A DNA stretch of 64,000 nt from Clostridia bacterium (GCA_028280575.1 JANQLN010000092.1:16812-80811); one strand, 5' to 3'; shown: positions 6,939 through 17,123, counted from the first letter of the stretch. Numbers and translations: made by a program. The notes: generated by a model not told the origin, from the letters alone.

Positions 6939-9776
6939 ATGAATAAAACTCTTTTAAAAGCTAACGAATTAAAGGACAAATGTAAAGGATACTGGGCAAG
7001 CAGGATAATATGCCAGATTGGATATGCATTCAAGGTATCAGGTGTTAATGAATACAGGTTTAACAGCCTGATTGAAGATGCAGTCGAATACCTTTACAAG
7101 GGATATTGTGAAGAAGGTACAATTACCAGAAGTATGGCACAAAAAGCGGAAAGCATTATGGCTGAAATGTCAAAAGCTGCAAAGGATTTTAAAATGATTT
7201 GTGCCGCCCACGCTCACATAGACATGAACTGGATGTGGGGTTTTCCTGAAACTGTAGCCATTACACTTGATACTTTCAGGACCATGCTTGATTTAATGGA
7301 AGAGTATCCCCAATACAAATTTTCACAATCACAGGCTTCGGTTTACAGGATTGTTGAGGAATATAATCCTGCAATGCTGGAGGAGATTAAAAAAAGGATT
7401 AAGGAAGGGCGCTGGGAGGTCACGGCTTCCACATGGGTTGAGACGGACAAGAACATGCCAAATGGAGAGAGCCTTGCCAGGCATATACTATACACAAAAA
7501 AATATCTTTCAAAGCTTCTTGGCATTAATCCTGATTCACTAAAAATAGATTTTGAGCCGGATACCTTCGGGCATAGCCTTAATGTTCCGGAGATATTGAA
7601 TAAAGGCGGGGTTGAGTACTATTACCACTGCAGGGGATATGACGGGCATAATATTTACAGATGGAAATCTCCCTCGGGCAGCTCCGTAGTGGTTTACAGG
7701 GAACCTTCCTGGTACAATGCGGACATTGAACCTTCAATGGTGCTGTACGTACCTGAGTTCTGCACAAAATACGGGATTGATACGGCGCTGAAGGTTTATG
7801 GTGTGGGTGACCATGGTGGGGGACCTACCAGAAAGGATATAGAAAGGATAATCGACATGTCGGGCTGGCCTGTTTACCCTGAAATCAGCTTTGGAAGCTT
7901 TAGCCAATATTTTGATACACTTAAAAATATTAAGGATAAACTGCCTGTTGAAGATAAAGAGCTCAATTTTGTATTTACGGGCTGTTATACCAGCCAGTCC
8001 AGGATAAAGACGGCGAACAGGATTGGTGAGGCAAAGCTTAACGAGGCTGAAAGCTTTAGCAGCATATCCGCAGCTTTTGCAGGAGGAGGCTATAAAAGTG
8101 AATGCTTTAAAGAGGCATGGGAAAATGTGCTTTTCAATCATTTTCATGATATACTTCCAGGCTCTGGAGTAATTGACACAAGGGAATACGCAATGGGGCT
8201 TTTCCAGAAAACAGCTGCAATTGCCAATACCCAGACCGCTATGGCTCTTGGAAATATAGCTTCCAGGATTGATACGTCACAGCTTTTCAATATAAGGGAG
8301 GATATCAGTGAAACCAGATCTGAAGGGGCCGGGGTTGGTTATGGCATCATGGATTTCAGCCTGCCTCAGACTGAAAGGGGAAGTGGTATAAACAGGATTT
8401 TCCACCTGTTTAATCCTTCAGATTGTGAACGCAGGGAGTTGGTGGAAATAGTTGTATGGGATTGGGAAGGCAGCCCAGAGCGGATTCTTTTCAGAAACAG
8501 CAGCGGAGAAAAGGCAGAGCACCAGGTTGTTGAGAATAAAGAATTTCAGCACGGGGACAGCAGGTATTGGGGTCATAAGTATTTAAAACTGCTGGTAGAT
8601 GCTGTCGTACCTGCATATGGCTATAGTACATATACTTTATCGGAATTGGAACCGGATGGTGTATATTACGGGATGGACACTAATCCAAGGGTAGAGGTTT
8701 TAAAAAGTTATGTACTTGAAAATGAAAATTTAAGAGTTGAGTTTGATTCAAAAAATGCATCAATAATTTCCCTATATGATAAAAAGGATGGAAATGAATT
8801 GGTTGAATCCATGCGTCCTGCAGGTGTCTTCCGGCTGGTTGAAGAAGCTGACGGGAAGAAAATGACTTCCTGGGTTGTTGGAAGGTATATGGATGTACTG
8901 GATTTGAATTCAAATGAAAATGTAAAAATACTGGGTATAAATTCAGACGGCAAGTCATTAAGGCAGTGGATTGAATATGAGATAAAGTTTAGGGATTCGA
9001 GGCTGAAAGTAAATGTATCTCTAGCCAGGAACTGTACAAGAATCGATTTTAATGTTGAATGTGATTGGCAGGAAAGAGCAGTAAAGGGAGGGTTTGTGCC
9101 CCAGTTGAATTTTTATGTGCCCTTTGGCTATATGTGCAAAAATTATAAGTATGATATTCCTTTTGGCACTATTGAAAGACCTGGTATGGATATGGATGTA
9201 CCTGCAAACAGTTGGGCATTAGGAGTGCCCCGGGATAAAGGCAGCCGTGCCCTCATGCTTGTAACAGCTTCAAAATACGGGTTTAGAGGTAAGGATAATT
9301 CCCTTGCTGTTACATTGATTAGAAGCTCATATTACCCTGACCCATACCCTGAAAACAATATCCATAAATTCAGGTTTGCCCTGAATGCTTTGGACGGTTC
9401 TGCCAATATTATTCCGGTCAAGCAGGCATTTGACTATAATCACCCCATAAGCTTCCTCTCCGGTAAAGTGCATAAGGGGGACCTGCCCTTACAGAAAAGC
9501 TTCATTAATGCAGAAGGTGAAAATGCAGTTGTTTCCGCAGTCAAAATGCCTGAAAACGGCTCATCCGGATCATTGATAATCAGAGTATATGAAACGGAAG
9601 GAACCAGGACGGATATGGCTGTTGCTTTTGCAAAAAAGATAAAAAAAGCCTATTATGTGGACATTAATGAAAATGCTGTCCAGAACAGCTTGAAGATAGA
9701 TGTCCTGGATAAAAGAGTTAAATTTGAAATAGATGCTTTCAGCGTGGAAAATATCTGCGTGGAATTTGACTCATAA
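6939..9776 (+). CDS. Alpha-mannosidase, glycoside hydrolase family 38
   Basis: A 945-residue intracellular enzyme (no signal peptide) that hydrolyses alpha-mannosidic linkages. The GH38 catalytic domain begins at about residue 85 with AHAHIDMNWMW, which provides the zinc ligands H93 and D95, and the nucleophile is expected at D208 in DFEPDTFGHS. The central HFHDILPGSG motif is also typical of GH38. The C-terminal half is the beta-sandwich region of the family (ENLRVEFDSKNASIISLYDK). Length (about 900-1000) fits bacterial GH38 enzymes. The ATG at 6939 follows AGGGGGG with a longish spacer. Downstream lies a convergent glycosyltransferase operon. The substrate may be imported manno-oligosaccharide or N-glycan fragments; that is inference. 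Confidence 0.93.
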   Translation: MNKTLLKANELKDKCKGYWASRIICQIGYAFKVSGVNEYRFNSLIEDAVEYLYKGYCEEGTITRSMAQKAESIMAEMSKAAKDFKMICAAHAHIDMNWMWGFPETVAITLDTFRTMLDLMEEYPQYKFSQSQASVYRIVEEYNPAMLEEIKKRIKEGRWEVTASTWVETDKNMPNGESLARHILYTKKYLSKLLGINPDSLKIDFEPDTFGHSLNVPEILNKGGVEYYYHCRGYDGHNIYRWKSPSGSSVVVYREPSWYNADIEPSMVLYVPEFCTKYGIDTALKVYGVGDHGGGPTRKDIERIIDMSGWPVYPEISFGSFSQYFDTLKNIKDKLPVEDKELNFVFTGCYTSQSRIKTANRIGEAKLNEAESFSSISAAFAGGGYKSECFKEAWENVLFNHFHDILPGSGVIDTREYAMGLFQKTAAIANTQTAMALGNIASRIDTSQLFNIREDISETRSEGAGVGYGIMDFSLPQTERGSGINRIFHLFNPSDCERRELVEIVVWDWEGSPERILFRNSSGEKAEHQVVENKEFQHGDSRYWGHKYLKLLVDAVVPAYGYSTYTLSELEPDGVYYGMDTNPRVEVLKSYVLENENLRVEFDSKNASIISLYDKKDGNELVESMRPAGVFRLVEEADGKKMTSWVVGRYMDVLDLNSNENVKILGINSDGKSLRQWIEYEIKFRDSRLKVNVSLARNCTRIDFNVECDWQERAVKGGFVPQLNFYVPFGYMCKNYKYDIPFGTIERPGMDMDVPANSWALGVPRDKGSRALMLVTASKYGFRGKDNSLAVTLIRSSYYPDPYPENNIHKFRFALNALDGSANIIPVKQAFDYNHPISFLSGKVHKGDLPLQKSFINAEGENAVVSAVKMPENGSSGSLIIRVYETEGTRTDMAVAFAKKIKKAYYVDINENAVQNSLKIDVLDKRVKFEIDAFSVENICVEFDS

Positions 9777-9783
9777 TTTAAGG

Positions 9784-9822
9784 TAATATGGCTTTTGAAA
9801 AATCTTTTCGAGAGCCATATTA
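9784..9822. terminator. Hairpin between convergent genes
   Basis: TAATATGGCT (9784-9793) pairs with AGCCATATTA (9813-9822), and the pairing continues inward with two G-U pairs to an 18-bp stem and a three-base loop. It lies between the stop codons of two convergent genes and is a likely bidirectional terminator, though the T-tracts are weak. Confidence 0.6.
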
Positions 9823-9843
9823 CAACAATTAATGAAGGTCCGG

Positions 9844-10797
9844 TCATTTTCTTTCGTCTTCAAAGTTATTCATTTCCCTTATAATATAAAGTGGCCGGTT
9901 CTTTGCTTCATCGTATATTCTGCCGATGTATTCACCTATTATGCCAAGCATCATCAATATAATACCGTTGAATAAAAGGCTTACTGCAAGTGTTGATGTC
10001 CAGCCCGGTACTGTTCTTGCTGTGAATAATCTGAGGTAAAGTACATAAACCAGATAGATGAAGCTGAAAAAAGACAGAAGTATCCCTGCATAGGAAGCGA
10101 TTTTTAACGGCTTGTATGAAAATGATGTTATTGCATCAAAGGCAAATTTAACCATTTTTTTCAAAGGGTATTTAGTTACTCCCGCATATCTGGGCTGCCT
10201 TTCAAATTCTACCGACGTTTGTTTAAATCCCATCCAGCTTATCAATCCCCTCACAAACCTGTTCTTTTCATGTACTTTTTTTAGTGCGTCGCATACTTTC
10301 CTGTCTATCAAACGGAAATCACCGGCATCAACCGGTATGTCAACATCGGTCATAATTTTGAGAAACCTGTAGAAAAACATGGCTGTTGCTTTTTTGAAAA
10401 CTGTTTCTCCGCGGCGTTTGACCCTTTTTCCATATACTACATCATATCCTTTACGCCATTTTTCAAGCATTTCGAGCATGACTTCAGGGGGGTCCTGGAG
10501 GTCTGCGTCTATTACTATTACACATTCACCGCTGGAAAAATCCATACCTGCCGTTATTGCAACCTGATGTCCGAAATTCCTTGAAAAGTCAATAAGCCTG
10601 ACGGTTTTATCCACTTCACATATCTTATTTATAATGGAAACAGTTTTGTCACGGCTGCCGTCATTTATGAATATTATCTCATAAGAAACACCACTTGATT
10701 CCATAACTTCTTTAAGTCGTTTGTATGACTCATTTACAACAAGTTCTTCATTAAATACGGGTACAACAATCGAACAGACTATTTTATCATTTGCCAT
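9844..10797 (-). CDS. Family 2 glycosyltransferase, polyprenyl-phosphate sugar synthase (DPM/GtrB type)
   Basis: A 317-residue membrane-anchored glycosyltransferase that would transfer a sugar from a nucleotide donor to undecaprenyl phosphate. The GT-A domain has VVPVFNEE near the N-terminus, FINDGSRDKT, and the metal-binding DADLQDPPE. Two C-terminal transmembrane helices (about 232-255 and 268-292) follow, the GtrB/DPMS layout. GGGAGGT sits 6 bases before the ATG. It is the last gene of the five-gene minus-strand operon and resembles the first gene of that operon (16167-17123), so the cluster has two lipid-linked sugar donors. The sugar (mannose or glucose) cannot be told from sequence alone. 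Confidence 0.9.
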   Translation of the reverse strand: MANDKIVCSIVVPVFNEELVVNESYKRLKEVMESSGVSYEIIFINDGSRDKTVSIINKICEVDKTVRLIDFSRNFGHQVAITAGMDFSSGECVIVIDADLQDPPEVMLEMLEKWRKGYDVVYGKRVKRRGETVFKKATAMFFYRFLKIMTDVDIPVDAGDFRLIDRKVCDALKKVHEKNRFVRGLISWMGFKQTSVEFERQPRYAGVTKYPLKKMVKFAFDAITSFSYKPLKIASYAGILLSFFSFIYLVYVLYLRLFTARTVPGWTSTLAVSLLFNGIILMMLGIIGEYIGRIYDEAKNRPLYIIREMNNFEDERK

Positions 10798-10870
10798 TTA
10801 AATACCTCCCAAAAATAATTTCTTTCCTGTGAGCAATCTCACAAGCATTAATAAAAATGTATTTATCACA

Positions 10871-13441
10871 TTAAAAATACCATCCCTTTCCCCACTTTAG
10901 CAATTCCACATATTTTAGGGGCACAGCCATTCCTGATAACACAGGATAAAACATTATGAAAAGCAGTGCCACAAGGGCAAGATAACAGTAAACCGTATAC
11001 TTGCTGTATGGAATTTCATCCATTACATATTTAATTATATACACAATGCATATTATTATAAATGGCACTATTGAAAAGTAGTGGTATATAAAGGCGATTC
11101 TCGGTACAAGCATCCACGGCAGATATTGTGAGGCAATGGCAATGAATATAACTATCATAGCCTTATCTTTCCGTGCCAGCGCAATAGCCAAGCTTAAAAA
11201 AAAGGCCGCTATTCCGGTCCACCAGATTGCCGGATTGCCCAGGGAGACAATTGTTGAATGCATGCCGTGAGGAACATTGCTCCCGGAATAATACCAGATT
11301 GGCTTGGTCATAACAGGCCATTGATACCATTTTGAAGAAAAACTGTGAGTGTCCTCAAGGTTATTATGGTAATTGTACATATGCTCCTGCAGCTTAAACA
11401 CATTTTCAATTTCATGGCCCGGACCCGGTACATTCATAAAAGGAATGTAGGACAATAGATATATTACAAAGGGAATTATTACGAAAAATAATACACAGGC
11501 AGCAAAGGTTTTATTCAGGTTGGGAATAAAGTCCTTCACCCATTTTAATTTCCTGGCCTGTTTCTCTTTAAGAGCAGTATTATATTTTGCATATTCAACT
11601 ATTCTTGATATGAAAAAAACCAGTGCCAGGCCTGCACCTCCGTAAAGGGCTATCCACTTTGACGCAGCTCCCAGGCCAAACATCAAGCCGCTTAAAAATA
11701 AAGGTTTAAGAGCATTTTTTAAACTGGTTTCATATGTTTTCATCATAAAGTAGTCATACATGTAATAAAACATCAGGATAACAAAAAATGTAACATAAAC
11801 ATCAATAGTGGCTATTCGGGTCTGTACAAAGTGCATGAAATCAAACATTATGAGAAAGCCGCAGCAAAACGCATAAAACCTCTTCCCGAAAACCTTTTTG
11901 CCGAACATGTACATAACAGGAATCATTGCTGCTCCTACAAGTGTCCCCACTATTCTCCAGCCAAAGGGATTCATGCCAAAGATCATTATGCCTATGGAGA
12001 TAAACAGCTTCCCCAAAGGAGGATGGGTACTTTCAAAGGGTTCTATTCTATGTATGTGCTCATAGGCAGTTCTTGCATGGTAGATTTCGTCAAAATACGT
12101 TCCGTTAAGGTATGACGGGGCATATGCCGATTTGTGCTGTTCATCAAGGAGATTGGACGGAGTTCCTGTACTGCCCGGGCCGGTCTCGGAATGTAATATT
12201 GTAATATTTTCTAATGGCCTGCCGGAGCCTTTCTCATATATAGATATTTCATTAAGCTCGCCACCAGGAGTCTCTGCTGTTATCTTCATAGTATTTGCGG
12301 CAACATTTGCACTTATGTACTTCCATATAAAAACATTGTCCTTTTGCAGGGTCGCCGTATATACCCTATTCCCATTCAAATCAAAGAGCTCCAGTTTGTA
12401 TGAACCTGTTGCGCTCCAGCCTTTGCCCCTTCCACAATAATAGGATACCCTGTCAATATTGATTTCACCGCCCAGGTCAAAGGTTGCATATTCGCCGCTG
12501 GCAGCAGGAGTCCAGCCCTTTTCGGGAGAATTGAAGCCTCCAAGGTTGATAAGTGCCGCAACAAGGTAGACAAATGTCATTATACCCATTATTAAAAGGT
12601 CTTTTTTGTCTGTTATATTCACACGTGTTGATTCCGATATGTTTTCCGGATTGCTTTTTTCCTGTGCATCCGGAGGATATACTTTTTCCGCTTCAGCACC
12701 TGGGCTTTCATCCTCTCCATCAAAAATACGGGGCTGCGTAAGCTTTTTATGACGGTAATGCATAAATGTCCCCGTTGCAGTAAAAAGTGCCAGGATTAAA
12801 AGCCAAAAAGGCCTTTTATATTTGACATCCTGGGAGGCTTCTTTACCTTGACTATCCGATTGCTTTTCAATAACTGCTGTCCTTGCCCCTGGAGGTATTT
12901 TTGCAGCTTTGACCAGCTCCACATCGTCAAAATAAGCCGTTCCTTTGTTAATGCTGCCATATCCTCCAAGTCCTAAGGTGAGGGTAAGAGTGTTTATTCC
13001 ACTACCTGTTTTTATGTAAAGCTCTACCTGCTGCCATGTGCTGCTTGTGCCTTTAACATCAACGGAGGCCTCCAGCCTCCCTTCAATTGATATATTGGCA
13101 CCCATGTTGTTAGAGCCTGTATTTTCTGTTCTTATCCAGCAGGAATATTTGTATATTGAGTTTTCTTCTACGGGAACCTTTTGCATTAACCGGGCATCGT
13201 TTTTTATATTATTGGTTATTGTGACATACCTTTTCCCCGTTCTGGGAAAAAGTGAGTCAATACTAAATCGTGTTGAATCTTCAGAGGTATCCCAATACCA
13301 TTTATTCCACATATCTGGTAATGCCCCGTCACCATTTTCAAAGGACGGATTTCTGATAAGGTTTTCAGGCTCTGCATATGCAGCGGAAGCTATGGACAGC
13401 AAAATTGCAATTAGGACAACATATCTTATAACACCATTCAT
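10871..13441 (-). CDS. Protein O-mannosyltransferase (PMT, GT39) with N-terminal carbohydrate-binding domains
   Basis: An 856-residue protein of unusual build. A signal peptide (residues 1-23, ending AAYA) is followed by a jelly-roll module resembling carbohydrate-binding family 4/9 (NLIRNPSFENGDGALPDMW, to about 185), a transmembrane helix near 212-228, a charged linker, a further helix, and an F5/8-type-C-like stretch (about 305-420, ATFDLGGEINIDRVSYYCG). The PMT catalytic region starts with TYFDEIYHARTAYEH, where the acidic DE pair is the conserved catalytic motif of PMTs, and STHPPLGK. About ten membrane helices follow. It transfers a sugar from a polyprenyl-phosphate donor to proteins at the outer face of the membrane. 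Adjacent GT2 genes probably make the donor. AGGAGG precedes the ATG by 9 bases. Confidence 0.88.
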   Translation of the reverse strand: MNGVIRYVVLIAILLSIASAAYAEPENLIRNPSFENGDGALPDMWNKWYWDTSEDSTRFSIDSLFPRTGKRYVTITNNIKNDARLMQKVPVEENSIYKYSCWIRTENTGSNNMGANISIEGRLEASVDVKGTSSTWQQVELYIKTGSGINTLTLTLGLGGYGSINKGTAYFDDVELVKAAKIPPGARTAVIEKQSDSQGKEASQDVKYKRPFWLLILALFTATGTFMHYRHKKLTQPRIFDGEDESPGAEAEKVYPPDAQEKSNPENISESTRVNITDKKDLLIMGIMTFVYLVAALINLGGFNSPEKGWTPAASGEYATFDLGGEINIDRVSYYCGRGKGWSATGSYKLELFDLNGNRVYTATLQKDNVFIWKYISANVAANTMKITAETPGGELNEISIYEKGSGRPLENITILHSETGPGSTGTPSNLLDEQHKSAYAPSYLNGTYFDEIYHARTAYEHIHRIEPFESTHPPLGKLFISIGIMIFGMNPFGWRIVGTLVGAAMIPVMYMFGKKVFGKRFYAFCCGFLIMFDFMHFVQTRIATIDVYVTFFVILMFYYMYDYFMMKTYETSLKNALKPLFLSGLMFGLGAASKWIALYGGAGLALVFFISRIVEYAKYNTALKEKQARKLKWVKDFIPNLNKTFAACVLFFVIIPFVIYLLSYIPFMNVPGPGHEIENVFKLQEHMYNYHNNLEDTHSFSSKWYQWPVMTKPIWYYSGSNVPHGMHSTIVSLGNPAIWWTGIAAFFLSLAIALARKDKAMIVIFIAIASQYLPWMLVPRIAFIYHYFSIVPFIIICIVYIIKYVMDEIPYSKYTVYCYLALVALLFIMFYPVLSGMAVPLKYVELLKWGKGWYF

Positions 13442-13487
13442 AAATCTTTTCCTCCTAAGGCTCCTTAAGGCTTCAATGCTTTATTTT

Positions 13488-14804
13488 TTAAGATGTAACC
13501 GGGATGGAGTGCTTGTCTATAAATCCGGCTGCTTCTATTCCCAATTTTACCGAGTAATTCTGGCCCCTGTCTTCAGGATAAATATTTGCCATGGAAGCAG
13601 TATAAACATTTCTTATGGGTGTTTCAAAACCCGGCTTTATTTTAGAATAGCCCACAGTGACTACAGGTTGAGTATATCTGCTTTTGAATATTCGAACATT
13701 AATTAACCCGGAGCTATCCCATTTTGGAAATAGTTTATTAAAATACTTGATAAACTCTCTTTCAATCAATTCATTTTCTGAAATATATGGTGGTTTGAGA
13801 GCATCGGCATATTTTGAAAGATATACTATATTACAGCCATAACGGCTCTTACCGGTCATATTTGTATGCTCCACCATAAGGACAAAAGGGGCATCATTTT
13901 CTGCTACCGTAATCCAATAATATGGGGAGATGCTCTCTTTAAGCTCAAGAACGGCACATACGTTTGCCATGTATTTTATTGAATTCAATTTTTCTTTATA
14001 ATCTACCGGCAGATGTTTGTTCGCCAGTCCGGCAAATATCCCCGGGGAAGCTGTAAACAAAACACAATCATAGCTTTCAACACACTTTTCCGTCCGGATT
14101 GATACGGACCCGTCACTACCCGGTATTATTTCATCTGCCTGTGTATTTAAAAGGACTTGACCGTTCATATCAATGATTAGCCTGCACAATTTGTCATATA
14201 TAACTCCAAAGCTTTTGTCCATATACCCCAGAAGCTCACCTTTGCCGTTTTTGTTCCGTGAGCTTCCCCTGAGCTTGAATTTGTTCCATAACCAGGCGGC
14301 AGAGATTTTTTCACAATAAACATCAAATTTAGATTTGAGCAGCGGTCCCCACAGCTTAATATATACGGCCTTGCCTGCTTTATCGGTTAACCACTGCTTT
14401 GCAGTGATATTTTCAAGGTAATTCCAACTTTCTATTTTATTGGATTTCAATATTAAAAGGCCTAGCCTGACTCTTTGAAATAGCGGAACCGCATCGAACA
14501 TAAGCAGGTCAAATGGAGTTGTAAAAGGGTAAAATTTGTTATTTATATAAATACCGTTAGAAGGAGGATACCATTTTAAATTATCAGAAAGGCCAAGCTC
14601 ATTGACAAGTAATATTAATTCACTGTCCGAAGTGAAAATATGGTGATAGTACTTTTCTATGTCCGTTCCACCGATTTGGAATGTGGACGCAAGGCCTCCT
14701 ATAATACTGCTTTTTTCATATACGGTCAAAAAGTGTCCTGCTTTGGCAAGCTCATATCCTGCGGTAAGTCCGGTTGCTCCCGCTCCTACTATAGCAATTT
14801 TCAT
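13488..14804 (-). CDS. FAD-dependent amine-oxidase-like oxidoreductase
   Basis: A 438-residue flavoprotein. The N-terminus MKIAIVGAGATGLTAGYELAKAG is a textbook FAD-binding Rossmann fold (GxGxxG) with the acidic residue (YEKS) 20 residues later. Motifs further on (GGLASTFQIGGTDIEKYYHHIF) resemble the NAD(P)/FAD protoporphyrinogen-oxidase or UDP-galactopyranose-mutase-like family. The start at 14804 is chosen because AAGGGA lies 8 bases upstream; a longer in-frame ORF to 14918 overlaps only intergenic sequence and shows no binding site. Such genes are commonly clustered with polyprenyl-linked glycosyltransferases, where they are thought to act on a sugar or lipid carrier; the substrate here is unknown. 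Confidence 0.85.
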   Translation of the reverse strand: MKIAIVGAGATGLTAGYELAKAGHFLTVYEKSSIIGGLASTFQIGGTDIEKYYHHIFTSDSELILLVNELGLSDNLKWYPPSNGIYINNKFYPFTTPFDLLMFDAVPLFQRVRLGLLILKSNKIESWNYLENITAKQWLTDKAGKAVYIKLWGPLLKSKFDVYCEKISAAWLWNKFKLRGSSRNKNGKGELLGYMDKSFGVIYDKLCRLIIDMNGQVLLNTQADEIIPGSDGSVSIRTEKCVESYDCVLFTASPGIFAGLANKHLPVDYKEKLNSIKYMANVCAVLELKESISPYYWITVAENDAPFVLMVEHTNMTGKSRYGCNIVYLSKYADALKPPYISENELIEREFIKYFNKLFPKWDSSGLINVRIFKSRYTQPVVTVGYSKIKPGFETPIRNVYTASMANIYPEDRGQNYSVKLGIEAAGFIDKHSIPVTS

Positions 14805-14865
14805 TAAACCAAATCCCTTCAATCTTTTACTTGAACAATTTGCATTACTTGTAAACTTTGACCCG

Positions 14866-16170
14866 TTACAACTTGATAAAAATTCCCTTTTCAAATGCTT
14901 GTACATCTTCAACTGCATACCTGTATCCTTTAAAGGCGCAAAATAAAAAAACAGCTAAGGAAGCCCCGGCTGTTACAAGAGCTACGGTGTCGTATCTGGA
15001 AATCCATATGGTTCCCCTGCGCGCCATGTCATAAATATACCAGTGATTGACCAGGATGCAAAGGCTTAAAACAGACATGGGTATAAGAAGGCTTTTGTCC
15101 CATAAGGAACAAACAGTTATAAAAATAATTGCAGGCAGTAAGTACCTTTCATGCATCCTTGTTGCAAAAAGGAAAAAACCCGACAGGGTCAGGAAAGATG
15201 CAAAATATAACATGAAAGCTGTCCTTTTCTTCAGTACAAGGTATATACAATATGCCGCTACCCCGAAAGATAATAAAAGCCCCCAGGCAGAGTAGCTTAT
15301 GCCTATGAACCTTTGACCGTCGAAAACAGCCTGTCCGCCAAGCAGGGTCCACAAATTAAAAGCATTGGCTGTCGCATACGGATAGTCGTCAAGACTTTTC
15401 CTATAAAGGTAATACATCCAATAAAAAACATCTCCCAAGGAGTAAAATATCTTTTCAAACAGGTATTGTGGATTTGCATCCTTGTATAAAGGAGTGGGAT
15501 AATAAAAGGGTACTACTGCCATAATGTAAAGGCAAATACCTCCTATGGCTGAATAAACCAGCTTCAGCCTGTAAAGGGTATTTTTCAGGTTGAATTCCCT
15601 AAAAATCATTGCCAGCAGGATTGGAGCCAAGAGCCCGCTCTGGGGCTTTGTCAATACTGCCGATGCGAATACCAGTATTGCCAAGGTATGCTTTTTGTTT
15701 AAAAACAAATAGATGACGGCAAGGAGCAATGTTGCAGGAATTGAATCAAACTGTCCCCAGACGGAAGAATTAAAAAAAACTCCCGGATTAAGTATATATA
15801 ATATTCCAAGGATTATACCCAGGTTGTCTTTTTTATGCTTTGCTGCTATTGAGTATATCAGGCAGCCTCCAATAATATCTGAAAAAACGGCCCACATTTT
15901 AACAAGCAGCTCCAAAAGGACAGGGCCGGCTGACAGCAATAGGGATAATTTGCCTGTAATCCACAAAAGGTAAATGTATGCAGGCGCATATACTACATGG
16001 TATGTTCTGTAGAAGTCCTTAAAACCTTGATTTGCAAGGTATTGGCTCCATATAGTATAACCATTCATATCTATGGTATAACTGGGAAGGAGACTTAAAA
16101 GCATCCTGATTACAAGCAAACAGCCCAGGCCTGTTAACAAAACACGGCTGCCGGGCTTTGAAGGATTCAT
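14866..16170 (-). CDS. GT-C fold membrane glycosyltransferase (DUF2029/GT87-like)
   Basis: A 434-residue polytopic membrane protein with about ten to eleven hydrophobic helices. The first extracytoplasmic loop carries DMNGYTIWSQYLANQGFKDFY, where the acidic residue matches the catalytic loop Asp of GT-C enzymes that use lipid-phosphate sugars. TKPQSGLL and the aromatic-rich loops (FYYPTPLYKDANPQYLFEKI) are typical of bacterial mannosyltransferase-like GT-C proteins. The start codon overlaps the 3' end of the upstream GT2 gene by 4 bases, which indicates translational coupling. It probably uses the lipid-linked sugar made by that partner. Confidence 0.8.
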   Translation of the reverse strand: MNPSKPGSRVLLTGLGCLLVIRMLLSLLPSYTIDMNGYTIWSQYLANQGFKDFYRTYHVVYAPAYIYLLWITGKLSLLLSAGPVLLELLVKMWAVFSDIIGGCLIYSIAAKHKKDNLGIILGILYILNPGVFFNSSVWGQFDSIPATLLLAVIYLFLNKKHTLAILVFASAVLTKPQSGLLAPILLAMIFREFNLKNTLYRLKLVYSAIGGICLYIMAVVPFYYPTPLYKDANPQYLFEKIFYSLGDVFYWMYYLYRKSLDDYPYATANAFNLWTLLGGQAVFDGQRFIGISYSAWGLLLSFGVAAYCIYLVLKKRTAFMLYFASFLTLSGFFLFATRMHERYLLPAIIFITVCSLWDKSLLIPMSVLSLCILVNHWYIYDMARRGTIWISRYDTVALVTAGASLAVFLFCAFKGYRYAVEDVQAFEKGIFIKL

Positions 16171-17123
16171 TTTTCTACCACCCCGCCATCAGTATCTTTT
16201 ATATTAAGCCTTTCCGAAATTATATACCTGGGTCTTCCCTTAACTTCATCATATATTTTGGCTATATAGGTCCCAATGATTCCTAAGCTGATCATTAGAG
16301 CACTGCCAATTATAAGCTGCAGTAAAATAACCGTAGTAAAACCTGTTAAAGCTTGACCTGCAAATTTCCTGGCAAGAGTTTGCACACCCAGGATAAATGC
16401 TCCGGCTAAAAAACCTATTCCTAAAAAGGTAACAAGATGAAGAGGCAACGAAGAAAACGATGTTACGGCGTTTATGGCCAGCTTAAATAGGCCCAATATA
16501 GACCATTTTGATTCACCGCAAGCTCTTTCGGGAACAGAAAATGGAAGGCTTGTCCTGTTAAAACCAACCCATGAAGACATTCCCCGGAAGAATGTATTCT
16601 TTTCATTCATGAGCCGCCAGGCATCAACAACTTTTTTGTCAAGAAGCTTAAAATCCGATGCGTTTTCTAGGTTGTAACCCGATAGTTTTTTTAGTAATTT
16701 ATAAAAAAGGTAAGCACTGGCCTTGCTGAAAAGGCTCTCTTTACCCCTATGCGTTTTTATGCACTCTACAACATGGTAACCCTCATTCCACAGCCTTACC
16801 ATACCAGGTATTAAAGACGGCGGATGCTGAAGGTCGGCATCCATTGTTATGACGGCATCTGCATTTGAGTGTTCCAGTCCTGCACAGATTGCGGCTTCCT
16901 TTCCAAAGTTCCTGCTGAGCTTGATTGCTTTTATATGTATATTTTTTTCACATATGTTTTTAACCATATCCCAGGTTGCATCAGTCGAACCGTCGTCTAC
17001 AAGGATAAAGCCGTACCCTATTTTACTCTCCTTTAGAGTATTTTCAATAGCGGCTATGTTTTGCTCAAACTGCCTGCACTCATTATATAGAGGTATGATT
17101 ATATTAATATAGTAATTATCCAT
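16167..17123 (-). CDS. Family 2 glycosyltransferase, polyprenyl-phosphate sugar synthase
   Basis: A 318-residue GtrB/DPMS-like protein, first gene of the operon. The N-terminal GT-A domain has IIPLYNECRQF, VDDGSTDATW and the DXD region TMDADLQHPPS; ENASDFKLLD and RGMSSWVGF are further family blocks. Two C-terminal transmembrane helices lie at about residues 226-250 and 262-288. The start at 17123 is preferred to 17147 because AGAGGT lies about 8 bases before it and the upstream ATG has no binding site. It is a paralogue of the gene at 9844-10797, with about the same length and domain order. Confidence 0.9.
   Translation of the reverse strand: MDNYYINIIIPLYNECRQFEQNIAAIENTLKESKIGYGFILVDDGSTDATWDMVKNICEKNIHIKAIKLSRNFGKEAAICAGLEHSNADAVITMDADLQHPPSLIPGMVRLWNEGYHVVECIKTHRGKESLFSKASAYLFYKLLKKLSGYNLENASDFKLLDKKVVDAWRLMNEKNTFFRGMSSWVGFNRTSLPFSVPERACGESKWSILGLFKLAINAVTSFSSLPLHLVTFLGIGFLAGAFILGVQTLARKFAGQALTGFTTVILLQLIIGSALMISLGIIGTYIAKIYDEVKGRPRYIISERLNIKDTDGGVVEK

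Noticed and set aside
13038..13706. 222-codon plus-strand ORF opposite the PMT and oxidoreductase genes
   Set aside because: It overlaps two well-supported minus-strand genes, has no ribosome-binding site and a low-complexity hydrophobic composition.
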